Below, piece after piece: positions 25,398 to 34,393 of a stretch of DNA of 50,895 bases. Under the pieces are notes generated by a model, which saw nothing but the letters and a program-made list of their open reading frames with translations, searched no databases and was not told the DNA's origin. Positions within the stretch are counted from its first letter, which is position 1. Each line of letters starts with the position of its first letter. The translations under genes were made by a program, and so were the position numbers. The stretch comes from QALR01 sp964466625 (GTDB lineage: Bacteria > Bacillota > Clostridia > Oscillospirales > CAG-272), in assembly GCA_964466625.1 (NCBI GenBank), contig CAYXQF010000004.1, forward strand, positions 1-50,895, given 5' to 3'.

Positions 25398-26411
25398 ATG
25401 ATTTATGAAGAAAAAAGCGTTCTCCGCTTTGGTATCGTCGGTTGCGGCATGATAGCCGCTGTTCATGCGCAGGCACTTCGTTCCATTGACGGCGTGGAGC
25501 TTGTCGGCGTTGCCGATGCGATCCTTCAGAGTGCTGTTTCTTTTGCGAAGCGCTTTGACATCACCGCTTATGAAAGCTATGAAGATATGCTTGCGGATCA
25601 AACGATTGACGTGATTTGTATTTGCACGCCGAGTGGCTTTCATGCGAAAAATGCACTTGATGCACTTCACGCAGGAAAGCACGTTGCGGTGGAAAAACCG
25701 ATGGCGATGAACGTGCATGATGCGGACGAGATCATCGATATGGCGAATCGGTGCGGAAAGCTTGTGACAGTCATTTCTCAGCTTCGTTTTGCTCCGGACG
25801 TGCTTCGCTTAAAAAAAGCATTGGACGAAAAGCGCCTTGGTACGCTGAAGATGTGTGATCTTTATATGAAATATTGGCGTGAGGAATCTTATTATGGCGG
25901 AAGTCCCTGGAAAGGTAATCTCGCGCTTGACGGCGGTGTTTTGATGAATCAGGGTATTCACGGCATTGATCTTTTGCGATATCTTGTCGGTGGTGTCACC
26001 GTTGTCGGCAGTATTACCGATCATTTGACACATCAAATCGAAGCGCCCGATACGGCGATTGCGCTTCTTCGTTTTGATTGCGGTGCCTTGGGCGTGGTGG
26101 AGGCTTCCACCGCGGCATATCCCGGCTTTGATATGAAGCTGGAGATCATCGGTGACCGAGGATATGCGATTTTTAAAGAAAATCGTCTGGAAAGCTTGAT
26201 CATTGACGGCAAAGAAGAAGTGATGCCGGGAGAAAATCACGTTTCTGACGGAACTGCAAACGATCCTGCGGCGCTTGGTTTTGGCAAGCATGCCAAACAG
26301 CTTTCGCTCTTTGCACAAGCGATCCGCGGAAAATGTCCTGTCCCTGTGGAAGCGGAAGCAGGACGCGGTGCCGTGGCACTCATTATGGATATTTATCAAA
26401 TAAAACAATGA
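25398..26411 (+). CDS. Gfo/Idh/MocA family NAD(P)-dependent oxidoreductase
   Basis: A 337-residue sugar-type dehydrogenase. The Rossmann motif is FGIVGCGMIAAVHAQAL, followed by VICICTPSGFHAKNALDAL and the family hallmark GKHVAVEKPMAMNVHDAD with the catalytic-region lysine of EKP. The C-terminal domain has GGVLMNQGIHGIDLLRYLVG with the conserved His-x-x-Asp. Family members oxidise or reduce hydroxyls on sugars or sugar nucleotides. Similarity to WlbA-like UDP-sugar 3-dehydrogenases together with the downstream DegT aminotransferase would make a keto-then-amino sugar pathway. GGGGAGG precedes ATG 25398. Confident on family, not on substrate. Confidence 0.9.
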   Translation: MIYEEKSVLRFGIVGCGMIAAVHAQALRSIDGVELVGVADAILQSAVSFAKRFDITAYESYEDMLADQTIDVICICTPSGFHAKNALDALHAGKHVAVEKPMAMNVHDADEIIDMANRCGKLVTVISQLRFAPDVLRLKKALDEKRLGTLKMCDLYMKYWREESYYGGSPWKGNLALDGGVLMNQGIHGIDLLRYLVGGVTVVGSITDHLTHQIEAPDTAIALLRFDCGALGVVEASTAAYPGFDMKLEIIGDRGYAIFKENRLESLIIDGKEEVMPGENHVSDGTANDPAALGFGKHAKQLSLFAQAIRGKCPVPVEAEAGRGAVALIMDIYQIKQ

Positions 26412-26444
26412 CGAAAACCGCAGATGCGGTGAAAGGAGATCTAT

Positions 26445-27773
26445 ATGGAAAAACTTGCACTTTTGGGCGGAAAACCAGTCATTGAAAATGGCCCCGGCAA
26501 AAAGCTTTTTGGCTAGCCGATCATCACGGAAGAAGATGAAGCGGCAGCCCTTGATGTCATTCGCAACAATAAATTCTCCGGAACGGACATTACGGAGAAA
26601 TTTCAGAATGAATTTGCCGCATGGCAGGGCACGGAATATGCGCTGGCTTTCTGCAATGGCACTGCGGCATTGACTGCATCTATGTTCGCGATCGGTCTTG
26701 GTATGGGAGATGAGATCATTTGCCCCACCAAAACTTATTGGGCGAGCATTACACAGGCGGCAAACTTCGGTGCATCGGCAGTTTTCTGTAATATTGATGA
26801 AAATCTCAGTATGGATCCCGATGACGTGGAACGTTGTATCACCGATAAAACCAAAGCGATCATGGTCGTTCACTATTTCGCATATCCTTGCGATATGGAT
26901 CGTATCATGGACATCGCAAAACGCCACAATTTGTATGTGATCGAAGACGTTTCTCATGCGCAGGGCGGTCTTTATAAAGGTAAAAAGCTTGGCACGTTCG
27001 GTGACGTGGCGGCAATGTCGCTGATGAGTACAAAATCTTTTGCCGCAGGTGAGCTTGGTGTTCTCGTGACCAACACCAGACGTTATTACGAACGCGCGAT
27101 CGCTTTTGCACACTACGAACGCAATAACGAAAACTACATCAAGGAATGTGAGGAACTGAAACCTTACGCGCGTATTGCACTCGGCGGCATCAAGGGCAGA
27201 GCCAATCAGCTTTGCACCGCAATGGCAAGAGTTCAGCTTAAATATTATGATGAACGTTGCGCAGAAATTCGCCGTGCCATGAACTATTTCTGGGATCTGC
27301 TGGAAGGTCTTCCCGGAATCCGTGCGATCCGCGTAGATGAGTCCACTGGCTCCAATATGGCAGGTTGGTATTGCCCTCACGGTCTTTATTTGCCCGAAGA
27401 GCTTGGCGGTCTTTCTGTTAAACGCTTCTGTGAAGCGGTTCGTGCAGAGCTTGGTGGCGGCATCTGCTGGGACGGCGGTAACTACTGCTTACATAAACAC
27501 GAATTTTTCAAAACTTTCGACCTTTTTGGTATCGGCAAGCCCACTCGTGTGGCATTTGCAAGCCGCGACGTGCGTGAAGATGACGCACGCATTGATCCAT
27601 CTGCGGAAATTTGCTGCTTTGCGGTTCCGTGGTTCAAGCATTTTGATAAAGAATGGATTGAAAAATATGCGGCAGCATATCGCAAGGTTGTTGAAAATCA
27701 CGATCAGCTTTTGGAAAAAGACAATGATAAATCTCAAGGCGGTCGTTGGTACGGTCAAAGCAACAATGAATAA
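26445..27773 (+). pseudogene. DegT/DnrJ/EryC1 aminotransferase interrupted by in-frame TAG
   Basis: From ATG 26445 (preceded by GAAAGGAG) the frame reads MEKLALLGGKPVIENG and KKLFG and then meets TAG at codon 24 (26514-26516). It continues in the same frame with PIITEEDEAAALDVI to a TAA at 27771-27773. Families of this type have a tryptophan before the PIIT-like segment (TGG), so a single TGG to TAG change explains the stop. The remainder is a full PLP-dependent sugar aminotransferase: EFAAWQGTEYALAFCNGTAA, VIEDVSHAQGG and the cofactor-lysine region MSTKSFAAGELG. Whole length would be 442 residues. It follows the Gfo/Idh gene by 33 nt. Mutation, assembly error or TAG read-through are all possible; restart at a later ATG (26670) would lose the N-terminus. 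Confidence 0.85.
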
Positions 27774-27802
27774 TTGACAAACCCCGTATTTTGTGCTATG
27801 AT
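27774..27802 (+). promoter_or_regulatory. Promoter of the second AraC regulator
   Basis: TTGACA (27774-27779) begins right after the DegT stop codon and is followed 17 nt later by TATGAT (27797-27802). Confidence 0.82.
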
Positions 27803-27834
27803 TTGAATAAATCATGGAAAGCGAGGTATAGCGA

Positions 27835-28707
27835 ATGCCGTCAAACGTGAAACAGGCGATGGGGATCACCTTTGATGATCCGAATTTTCGCTTGATCATA
27901 AGAACCGATTGCGTTTCTAATATTGATGATCCGAATCGAATTTCAAAAGCACTTCATGAGGAGATAGAGCTGAAATATTTTTATGAAGGAAGCTCTACGC
28001 TTCTTGTCGGCACCGATACTGTTGCGGCGCAGGCTGGAGATCTTGTGATCATGAACCCTTACGAACTTCATTCCACGATCCGCTTCGGAGAAGAAAAAGG
28101 AAAATACCATCTTTTTATGCTGGATCCTGATTTTTTCTTTGGCGGCAGTGCCGGGGGCTTTGATCTCAGACGAAAGCTTCTGGGTGGAGAGATCTGCTTT
28201 TCCACGCTTGTGCGAGGAGATCCCCGTATTCCGGAGCTGATCTTTCGCGCGGTGGAGATGAAAAAGACAAAACCCCCCTATTATCAGCTTTCTTTGCGTG
28301 GAATCATGCTGGAGCTTTTTGCTATCATTTTGCGTGATTACACGAAAAAGATCGGTGAGGACGAGCTTGGAAATGAAAATATCCGATATTTTGAAACGGT
28401 GGAACCTGCTATCCAAAAGATCCGCGACGGCTATGCCGAAAAGATTTCGACAGATGATCTGGCAGTTCTTTGCCGCGTGAGCAAATGTCATTTTTGCCGT
28501 GTCTTCAAAAAAGCGACGGGGCAAACGGCCATGCAGTATCTCACGGATTACCGACTCAAAATTGCAGACGTAATTTTGAAAGGTTCCAACAAAAGCGTGG
28601 CACAAGTCGCATCGTTGTGTGGCTTTGATGACGAAGGCTATTTTTGCCGTTGTTATAAGAGAAAATTTGGAGAACCACCGGGCAGAAATCGCACCGGAAA
28701 AACGTAA
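27835..28707 (+). CDS. AraC-family transcriptional regulator
   Basis: A 290-residue protein with an N-terminal cupin-type sensor and C-terminal HTH pair. The sensor has a typical jelly-roll pattern: IELKYFYEGSSTLLVG, AGDLVIMNPYELHS and YHLFMLDPDFF. The DNA-binding half has STDDLAVLCRVSKCHFCRVF, AMQYLTDYRLKIADVIL and SVAQVASLCGFDDEGYFCRC. GAGGT lies about 10 nt upstream of ATG 27835. It is likely to control the Gfo/Idh-DegT pair or neighbouring sugar genes, by proximity only. Confidence 0.87.
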   Translation: MPSNVKQAMGITFDDPNFRLIIRTDCVSNIDDPNRISKALHEEIELKYFYEGSSTLLVGTDTVAAQAGDLVIMNPYELHSTIRFGEEKGKYHLFMLDPDFFFGGSAGGFDLRRKLLGGEICFSTLVRGDPRIPELIFRAVEMKKTKPPYYQLSLRGIMLELFAIILRDYTKKIGEDELGNENIRYFETVEPAIQKIRDGYAEKISTDDLAVLCRVSKCHFCRVFKKATGQTAMQYLTDYRLKIADVILKGSNKSVAQVASLCGFDDEGYFCRCYKRKFGEPPGRNRTGKT

Positions 28708-28712
28708 AATAA

Positions 28713-28817
28713 AAAGCGCTTATGAAAAGATATAATCCCCTTAAAGTAGTCTTGAAAACTTTTTGTTTTTTCAAGTGTCTACTCTAAGGGGATTATATCA
28801 AAATTCATAAGCGCTTT
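28713..28817. repeat. Long foldback hairpin between convergent genes
   Basis: The 105 nt fold on themselves with four perfect helices separated by small loops: 14 bp (28713-28726 with 28804-28817), 15 bp (28729-28743 with 28785-28799), 5 bp (28745-28749 with 28779-28783) and 8 bp (28751-28758 with 28768-28775). T-rich runs lie on both outer sides, so it can work as a terminator for both flanking genes. At 42 bp the stem is far longer than the other terminators here, so a miniature inverted-repeat element is possible. I saw no target-site duplication. Confidence 0.8.
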
Positions 28818-28824
28818 CTTTTGT

Positions 28825-29847
28825 TTATTTATCCATAAAAGTATCAAGGAAATAAGCGTTGGTGTTCGCAGGATAACCCTTTTCATCAATGACGGTGATG
28901 CGAACGTAAACGTCTGTGGGATCCACGGGGAAGGAAACTTCTGTCAGCGCGACACCGTTTTCCGCGAAGCGACATTTGGATTTGCGACGTCCTGTGTTGA
29001 GGATCACGCGATCCGCATCGGAGCAGGTGACGTGGATCTTGCCGTCTTCGTACCAAAGATCATAGATGGCAGGACCTTGCGATGCGTAGAAATTGCCGTC
29101 CAGCATTGCCTGCATGATCGTTTTATAATCCAGTTTTTCAGCTTTAATAACGGTAAAGCCGCCGAAAGAGTCCCAATCGCGGGAATCTGCAGGATAAGCA
29201 TTATGGTTATCGTCCGTGGCAATGCAATAGATGCGCTTGCCGCCGCGAAGCATATCGTCATAGATCTGCGGAACGTAGTCCTGATAGCCCGCCGCCACAC
29301 AACCGTAGTTGCAGATCTCCATCGCGTGCATATGGTGATAATTCATGTATTGCTCGTAATTTTCCAGCGACCATGTGGGGTGATTATAAGTAACGTAGAA
29401 GCCTGCATCACGCGCACGCTTCATCATGTCATTGACACATTCGAGATTATATACGCGAACGTAATCGGGTTCATTTTCATCGTATTTCAAAAGATGACGG
29501 TAAGTATCCGCACAGTATCTCGTTCTGTGGTAGCAAACCTGCTTTGCGTTTTCGGGATCGAGCGCGATGGCACAGAAGTGGCATGTCTTATCAAAACCTG
29601 CCGGTCTGCCGCGGTAAGGCTCGCTGACGTCGAGCTCATAACCGACAAGCGCCAAGAAATTTTCATCGGTCAGATGGGATTGATCGACCATCACGTTGTG
29701 ATCGGTGAAAGCTATGATGGCATAGCCTTTTTCCATATAGATCTCTTTGAGCTGTTCGGGTGTGAGCTTACCGTCGGAATAGGTGGAATGACAATGGAGA
29801 TTTGCCTTGAACCAAGTTCCGCTTTGAGGAAGCAAATATTTTTTCAT
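28825..29847 (-). CDS. PHP-domain metal-dependent hydrolase
   Basis: A 340-residue protein with a PHP fold and a C-terminal extension. The N-terminal metal site is FKANLHCHSTYSDGKL and the second is IIAFTDHNVMV, with later GYELDVSE, YVTYNHPTWS, MEICNYG and CIATDDNHN giving the remaining ligands. The last about 60 residues (DADRVILNTGRRKSKC, DVYVRITVIDEKG) look like a small beta-sandwich. Substrate unknown; relatives act on phosphoesters and are often near glycan genes. AGGAGG precedes the start at 29847. It lies 17 nt downstream of the carboxypeptidase gene, so both are likely one transcript. Confidence 0.85.
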   Translation of the reverse strand: MKKYLLPQSGTWFKANLHCHSTYSDGKLTPEQLKEIYMEKGYAIIAFTDHNVMVDQSHLTDENFLALVGYELDVSEPYRGRPAGFDKTCHFCAIALDPENAKQVCYHRTRYCADTYRHLLKYDENEPDYVRVYNLECVNDMMKRARDAGFYVTYNHPTWSLENYEQYMNYHHMHAMEICNYGCVAAGYQDYVPQIYDDMLRGGKRIYCIATDDNHNAYPADSRDWDSFGGFTVIKAEKLDYKTIMQAMLDGNFYASQGPAIYDLWYEDGKIHVTCSDADRVILNTGRRKSKCRFAENGVALTEVSFPVDPTDVYVRITVIDEKGYPANTNAYFLDTFMDK

Positions 29848-29864
29848 GTGTTTATCCTCCTAAA

Positions 29865-31376
29865 TCAATAGATACCGTAAAGTGCGGTAAATTTTTTCGT
29901 GAGATAATCAATATAATACTGTGCATCGAATTTGCCACAGGTCATTTCCAGCAGTTCACCGGGGTTATAAAGGCTTGCGTGACGATGGATATGTTCACCG
30001 AGCCAAGCCTTGACCTCGGAAAGCTTGCCGCCCATGATGAGTGCTTGGATATCACCGAGCTCTTCTTCCATTTTTGCGAGCATTTGTGCGCCGTAAGCAC
30101 TGCCAAGCGCGTAGGACGGGAAATAACCGAAGCTTCCGCCTGACCAATGAGAATCCTGCAAGCAACCCATGGTGTCGCTGGGAACGTCCACACCGAGATA
30201 TTCTTTATAAAGGCGATTCCATTCCTTAGGAACGTCGCAGACAGCAAGCTCACCTGCGATGAGTTTCTTTTCGATCTCATAGCGAACCATGACGTGAAGC
30301 GAATAGGTCAACTCATCGGCTTCGGTGCGGATCAGCGAAGGCTCTGCTTTGTTTACTGCACGGCAGAAGAAGGAAGCATCGACTTCGGAAAGCTGAATGG
30401 GGAAAAGCTCACGAAGCTTGGGGAAGACGAGATTGACAAAAGCGAAGCTTCTGCCGATGATATTTTCAAAGAAACGGCTCTGGCTTTCATGAATACTCAT
30501 GGAAACACCGCCTGCAAGTGTGGTATAGCTGTATTTATCATCACAGCCGAGCTCATAGATGGCATGACCTGCCTCGTGAATAACAGAATACATCGAGCTT
30601 GCGAGATTATGCTCGTAATAATGTGTGGTGATACGCACGTCTTTGTTGTTGAAATTGGTGGTGAAGGGGTGTTCGGATTCCGCAATGCCGCAGTAACCGC
30701 GATCGATGCCGAGAACCTCCATCAGATATTCGGAATATTTACGCTGAATGTCGATGGGATAGGAATAGTGAAGGAAACTGTCGTCCATCGGTTCGATAGT
30801 TGCGATCTTTTCGATGAGCGGAACGATAGCGGCGCGAAGCTTGCCGAAGAAAATGTCGAGCGTTTCCATGGTAAGACCTTCTTCATATTCATTCAAAAGC
30901 GCATCATATGCAGGAAGATTCGGATTATAATAGCCTGCAAATTTGCGGTTGAACTCCACGATCTTTTCAAGATAGGGCGCGAAGGCAGGAAAATCATTTT
31001 CATTTTTTGCTTTTTCCCAGACCGCTTGTGCATTGCTTATAAGAACGGTGTAGTCCACGTATTCGTTTTGGGGAATACGGGAAAGCTGATCACAGCTCTT
31101 GCGCAAGATGGCAGTGCGACGGCACTCCTCGTGAGAAAGCTCATCTGTATGCGCTTCCAGATAAGAGAGAAGCTCACGATTTTCGGGTGCGGCGATGACT
31201 TCATAAAGATAGCCGCTGAGGATACCCATCGTTTTGCTTCTGCCTTCGGTGGTGTTTTTGGGAGCGACGGTTTCCGCGTCGAGCTCAATCACACCGATGG
31301 CATGCTGAAAGGCAGCGATCTTTGCTTCCACAGCAGAGAGTGCTTCCAATGCGGCTTTGGTATCGGTAAAATTCAT
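29865..31376 (-). CDS. Carboxypeptidase M32 (Taq type)
   Basis: A 503-residue zinc carboxypeptidase that trims C-terminal residues from peptides in the cytoplasm. The zinc site is HEAGHAIYELG, followed by the M32 family segment GVSMSIHESQSRFFENIIGR, which has the third ligand, and the conserved IRTEADELTYSLHVMVRYE and DSHWSGGSFGYFPSYALG. I choose ATG 31376 because GGAG lies 6 nt upstream; a longer frame to 31388 is possible. Length equals known M32 enzymes (about 500). It has a good promoter at 31419-31447 and leads a two-gene operon with the PHP protein. Confidence 0.93.
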   Translation of the reverse strand: MNFTDTKAALEALSAVEAKIAAFQHAIGVIELDAETVAPKNTTEGRSKTMGILSGYLYEVIAAPENRELLSYLEAHTDELSHEECRRTAILRKSCDQLSRIPQNEYVDYTVLISNAQAVWEKAKNENDFPAFAPYLEKIVEFNRKFAGYYNPNLPAYDALLNEYEEGLTMETLDIFFGKLRAAIVPLIEKIATIEPMDDSFLHYSYPIDIQRKYSEYLMEVLGIDRGYCGIAESEHPFTTNFNNKDVRITTHYYEHNLASSMYSVIHEAGHAIYELGCDDKYSYTTLAGGVSMSIHESQSRFFENIIGRSFAFVNLVFPKLRELFPIQLSEVDASFFCRAVNKAEPSLIRTEADELTYSLHVMVRYEIEKKLIAGELAVCDVPKEWNRLYKEYLGVDVPSDTMGCLQDSHWSGGSFGYFPSYALGSAYGAQMLAKMEEELGDIQALIMGGKLSEVKAWLGEHIHRHASLYNPGELLEMTCGKFDAQYYIDYLTKKFTALYGIY

Positions 31377-31418
31377 GTTAATCTCCATTCTTGATCATGT
31401 GATTGTTTTTTTGTTTAT

Positions 31419-31447
31419 ATTATAACAGACGGTCGAATAAATTGCAA
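31419..31447 (-). promoter_or_regulatory. Promoter of the M32 carboxypeptidase operon
   Basis: On the minus strand TTGCAA (31442-31447) and TATAAT (31419-31424) are separated by 17 nt. Confidence 0.75.
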
Positions 31448-31484
31448 GGCGAAATTCGTTTTTGTCAATGCTCTGTTGCATGAA

Positions 31485-31513
31485 TTGACAACATGCGGAA
31501 AATGTGGTAAACT
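31485..31513 (+). promoter_or_regulatory. Promoter of the DUF3737-esterase operon
   Basis: TTGACA (31485-31490) and TAAACT (31508-31513) with a 17-nt spacer. Confidence 0.75.
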
Positions 31514-31548
31514 GTAAATAATAAACAAAAATATGAGGTTTTATCAAA

Positions 31549-32409
31549 ATGGCAATGGAAAAACAGATCAAAAATCAAGTTTTTGATGAGGAGCGTGCGC
31601 TTTATCATCTTCAAAATACGGAAGTTTTGGATTGTACGTTTGCAGGTCCTGCTGACGGTGAATCCGCACTGAAAGAATGTCGGAATATTGAGGTGAGAAA
31701 CTGCGCTTTCTCTTTGCGCTATCCGCTTTGGCACGTGAATGGATTTGAAGCGGAAAACTGCAATTTTGATGAAAAGGCGAGAGCGGCAGTCTGGTATGGA
31801 GAGAACGGCACGTTCAAGAACTGTGTTTGCAACGGTATCAAGATCTTGCGCGAATGTAATCATGTGAAGATGGAACATTGTGAGGCAAATTCGCCTGAAT
31901 TTGGCTGGAAATGCTCGGATATTGCGCTTACGGATTCCAAGGTGACGGCGGAATACGTCTTTTTGGACAGTCGTGATATCACGCTTGATCGCTTCGAACT
32001 CAAAGGCAAATATTCTTTTCAGTACGTAGAAAATTTACATATTAAAAATAGCTTTCTGGATACCAAAGACGCCTTTTGGCACGCAAAAAATATCACGGTG
32101 GAGGATAGCGTTGTCAAGGGTGAATATCTTGCGTGGTTTTCAGAAGGGCTTACCTTGATCCGCTGTAAGATCATTGGTACACAGCCGCTTTGCTATTGCA
32201 AGGATCTGAAGCTGATTGATTGCACGATGGAAGGCTGTGACCTTTCGTTTGAATATTCCGACGTGGAAGCAACGGTGATCGGTCATGTGGATTCCATTAA
32301 AAATCCCAAGTCCGGCACGATCTGTGTGGATTCTGTGGGTGAGATCATTCGTGAAGACGCCGTTACGAAATGTACGGGCACGGTGATCGTCGGCGGCGAA
32401 AAAAGATGA
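31549..32409 (+). CDS. DUF3737 family right-handed beta-helix protein
   Basis: A 286-residue protein built from short repeats of about 20-22 residues with regular cysteine, asparagine and hydrophobic positions, for example ECRNIEVRNCAFS, CNHVKMEHCEAN, SRDITLDRFEL, AKNITVEDSVV, SEGLTLIRCKI and CKDLKLIDCTM. This is the pattern of DUF3737, a pentapeptide-like or pectate-lyase-like beta helix. No signal peptide is seen, so it is probably cytoplasmic. Function unknown. It starts a three-gene operon with two esterases; its TGA overlaps the next ATG by four nt. Confidence 0.87.
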   Translation: MAMEKQIKNQVFDEERALYHLQNTEVLDCTFAGPADGESALKECRNIEVRNCAFSLRYPLWHVNGFEAENCNFDEKARAAVWYGENGTFKNCVCNGIKILRECNHVKMEHCEANSPEFGWKCSDIALTDSKVTAEYVFLDSRDITLDRFELKGKYSFQYVENLHIKNSFLDTKDAFWHAKNITVEDSVVKGEYLAWFSEGLTLIRCKIIGTQPLCYCKDLKLIDCTMEGCDLSFEYSDVEATVIGHVDSIKNPKSGTICVDSVGEIIREDAVTKCTGTVIVGGEKR

Positions 32410-33200
32410 TGATGAACGAACGAAAAGAAATTCCGCTTTGGGACGGTACGCCCCCGTATGCCGTGGAAGGTGATCTTTTGCCGACTGTTATGCCGTTTCT
32501 TGTGAATAACGCTAAGTATGCGGTTGTGATTTTTCCCGGTGGGGGATATTTTCAGCTTAGTGTGCAAAGTGAGGGTGTCGCTATTGCAAAAGCATTGAAC
32601 GAAAAAGGAATTTCGGCTTTTGTGGTTCGATATCGGTATGCACCTTCGGACGGACGTGCGATCCTTGCAGACGGGATCCGCGCAATGCAGTTTGTCCGCC
32701 ATCATGCGAGCGCGTTTGGGCTTGCGAAGGACAAGATTGCCGTTCTTGGTTTTTCCGCAGGAGGACATCTTGCTATGTTGGTAGCACAACATTCTTCATC
32801 GGAAAAAACAGATGCGATCAGTTTAGAGGATTCTCGCCCTGATGCTTGTGTGCTTGGCTATCCCGTGGTAACACTCGGTGATGGTACGTTTCCGACAATG
32901 CCCCCTATTTTTCTTGGGGAAAACGCAAATGTTTGCGCGGAAATTCAAAAATATTCATATTCTTATCATCTTTCTATGATGTCGGCAACCTTTTTGTTTT
33001 ATAGCAAAAAGGATACTGCGGTGGATTATCAGAAAAATGCCGAGGCGCTTTATGCAGCTTTGAAAGAAAAGGGAATCGTATCGGAATGTCACGCGTTTTC
33101 GGACGGCGCGCATGGCATTGGGCTTGGCCGAAGCTTTTCCGATTATTCAAGATGGCTTGACCTTGCCGTTTCTTTTTTAGATGAACAATTAAATTTATAA
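32406..33200 (+). CDS. Alpha/beta-hydrolase esterase (cytoplasmic copy)
   Basis: A 264-residue carboxylesterase-like protein. The oxyanion region is VIFPGGGYFQL, the nucleophile elbow is GFSAGGHLAML, the acid is probably in YSKKDTAVDYQ and the histidine in FSDGAHGIGLG. It is of the acetylxylan-esterase-like BD-FAE/Aes group that removes acyl groups from sugars. There is no signal peptide. Three in-frame ATGs occur at 32406-32414; the first overlaps the DUF3737 stop by four nt, so translation is coupled. It resembles the next gene closely in order of motifs. Confidence 0.88.
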   Translation: MMMNERKEIPLWDGTPPYAVEGDLLPTVMPFLVNNAKYAVVIFPGGGYFQLSVQSEGVAIAKALNEKGISAFVVRYRYAPSDGRAILADGIRAMQFVRHHASAFGLAKDKIAVLGFSAGGHLAMLVAQHSSSEKTDAISLEDSRPDACVLGYPVVTLGDGTFPTMPPIFLGENANVCAEIQKYSYSYHLSMMSATFLFYSKKDTAVDYQKNAEALYAALKEKGIVSECHAFSDGAHGIGLGRSFSDYSRWLDLAVSFLDEQLNL

Positions 33201-33218
33201 ATACATCAGGAGGATATC

Positions 33219-34343
33219 ATGAAAAAACAAATCATTCGTTCCATCGCCCTTGTGCTTGTTGGTGTGATGCTGCTTGCTTTTTCCGGCTGTGGTGGTGAAG
33301 CATCTGTGGAAACCACAACTGAGCCGATCGTGGAAACCACCACGACAGCAATGATGACTGCCACGACTACAGAGGCGACAACAACGGTTGCTATGACGAC
33401 GGAAATCACCACGGAAGAAACGACCGTGGAAACCACGACGGAAACAACAACAGAGGAAACCACCACCGAAGAGACAACAACAGAAGAAACTACGACGGCA
33501 GCTCCTGAACCTGCTATCAGTGCGGACGACATTGCAAACCATACAGCGCTTCCGCTTTGGCCTGAAGGTGAGATTCCGTATTTTATCGAAAGAGCAAGAC
33601 CAGTTCAAACGCCTGCTGTGAAGCCCTATATCGTAGAAGGTTCCAAATCCTGCGTACTTATCTTCCCGGGTGGCGGTTATGGTAGCCTTAGCACAAATAT
33701 CGAAGGTGATAACGTAGCGGCTGCGTATAATGCGCAAGGCGTTTCCGCGTTTGTTGTTCATTATCGTTGTTATCCGTATGGTAAAGAGGCTATTTTAGCA
33801 GATGCATTGCGTGCGGTGCAATTTGTTCGTTATTATGCAGAAGATTTCGGTATTGATGAAAATCAGATTGCGGTTTGCGGTTTCTCTGCGGGTGGCCATT
33901 TGGCAATGCTTAGTTGCCAGTATACGCCTGAAGAAAATCTTGCAGGTGATGAAATCGGGGAAGTTTCCTCTGCACCAAATGCTTGTATTCTTTCTTATGC
34001 GGTTACAACTCTTGAGCCGGGAACTTCCTCCGGTATAACACCCACCAATTTCCTTGGCAACAAGAATAAAGAGGATCCCGAATTAATTGCAAAATATTCT
34101 TACACATATAATTTGGCGGCGATGCCCGACACCTTTATTTGGTGCGGTGACAGAGATACGAGCGTTGATTATAAAAAGAATTCTCTTGCTTTGGCAGATG
34201 CACTGACAGCGATCGGCACGAACGTAGAATATACATGCTACAGCGGTATTGGACACGGTGTCGGCTTAGCTTCTGACAACACAAATGCTTCTAAATGGCT
34301 TGCAAACTCCGTGAAGTTTATCACAGACGCGTTTGCAGAATAA
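33219..34343 (+). CDS. Surface lipoprotein esterase with Thr/Glu-rich stalk
   Basis: A 374-residue lipoprotein. The signal ends at LLAFSGCGG, giving a lipid-modified cysteine. Residues about 28-95 are a low-complexity stalk almost only of T and E with repeats such as EETTTEETTT. The rest is an alpha/beta-hydrolase with LIFPGGGYGSL, GFSAGGHLAMLSCQ, GDRDTSVDY and GIGHGVGLA, the same motif order as the preceding cytoplasmic esterase, so the two are tandem paralogues. The stalk would hold the enzyme away from the membrane and cell wall. AGGAGG stands before ATG 33219. It probably de-acylates polysaccharide outside while its sister acts on imported fragments. Confidence 0.9.
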   Translation: MKKQIIRSIALVLVGVMLLAFSGCGGEASVETTTEPIVETTTTAMMTATTTEATTTVAMTTEITTEETTVETTTETTTEETTTEETTTEETTTAAPEPAISADDIANHTALPLWPEGEIPYFIERARPVQTPAVKPYIVEGSKSCVLIFPGGGYGSLSTNIEGDNVAAAYNAQGVSAFVVHYRCYPYGKEAILADALRAVQFVRYYAEDFGIDENQIAVCGFSAGGHLAMLSCQYTPEENLAGDEIGEVSSAPNACILSYAVTTLEPGTSSGITPTNFLGNKNKEDPELIAKYSYTYNLAAMPDTFIWCGDRDTSVDYKKNSLALADALTAIGTNVEYTCYSGIGHGVGLASDNTNASKWLANSVKFITDAFAE

Positions 34344-34355
34344 ATTTTGAAAGAG

Positions 34356-34388
34356 AAAAAGCTATCGAGATTTTCTCGATAGCTTTTT
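34356..34388. terminator. Bidirectional terminator after the esterase operon
   Basis: A perfect 15-bp stem (34356-34370 with 34374-34388), loop TTT, with T-runs on both strands. It closes the esterase genes and lies just beyond the minus-strand CotJC fragment. Confidence 0.9.
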
Positions 34389-34393
34389 TGTGT

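Noticed and set aside
33300..33510. CRISPR-like or tandem repeat array
   Set aside because: The repetition is codon-level Thr/Glu low complexity inside a lipoprotein stalk, not spaced repeats.
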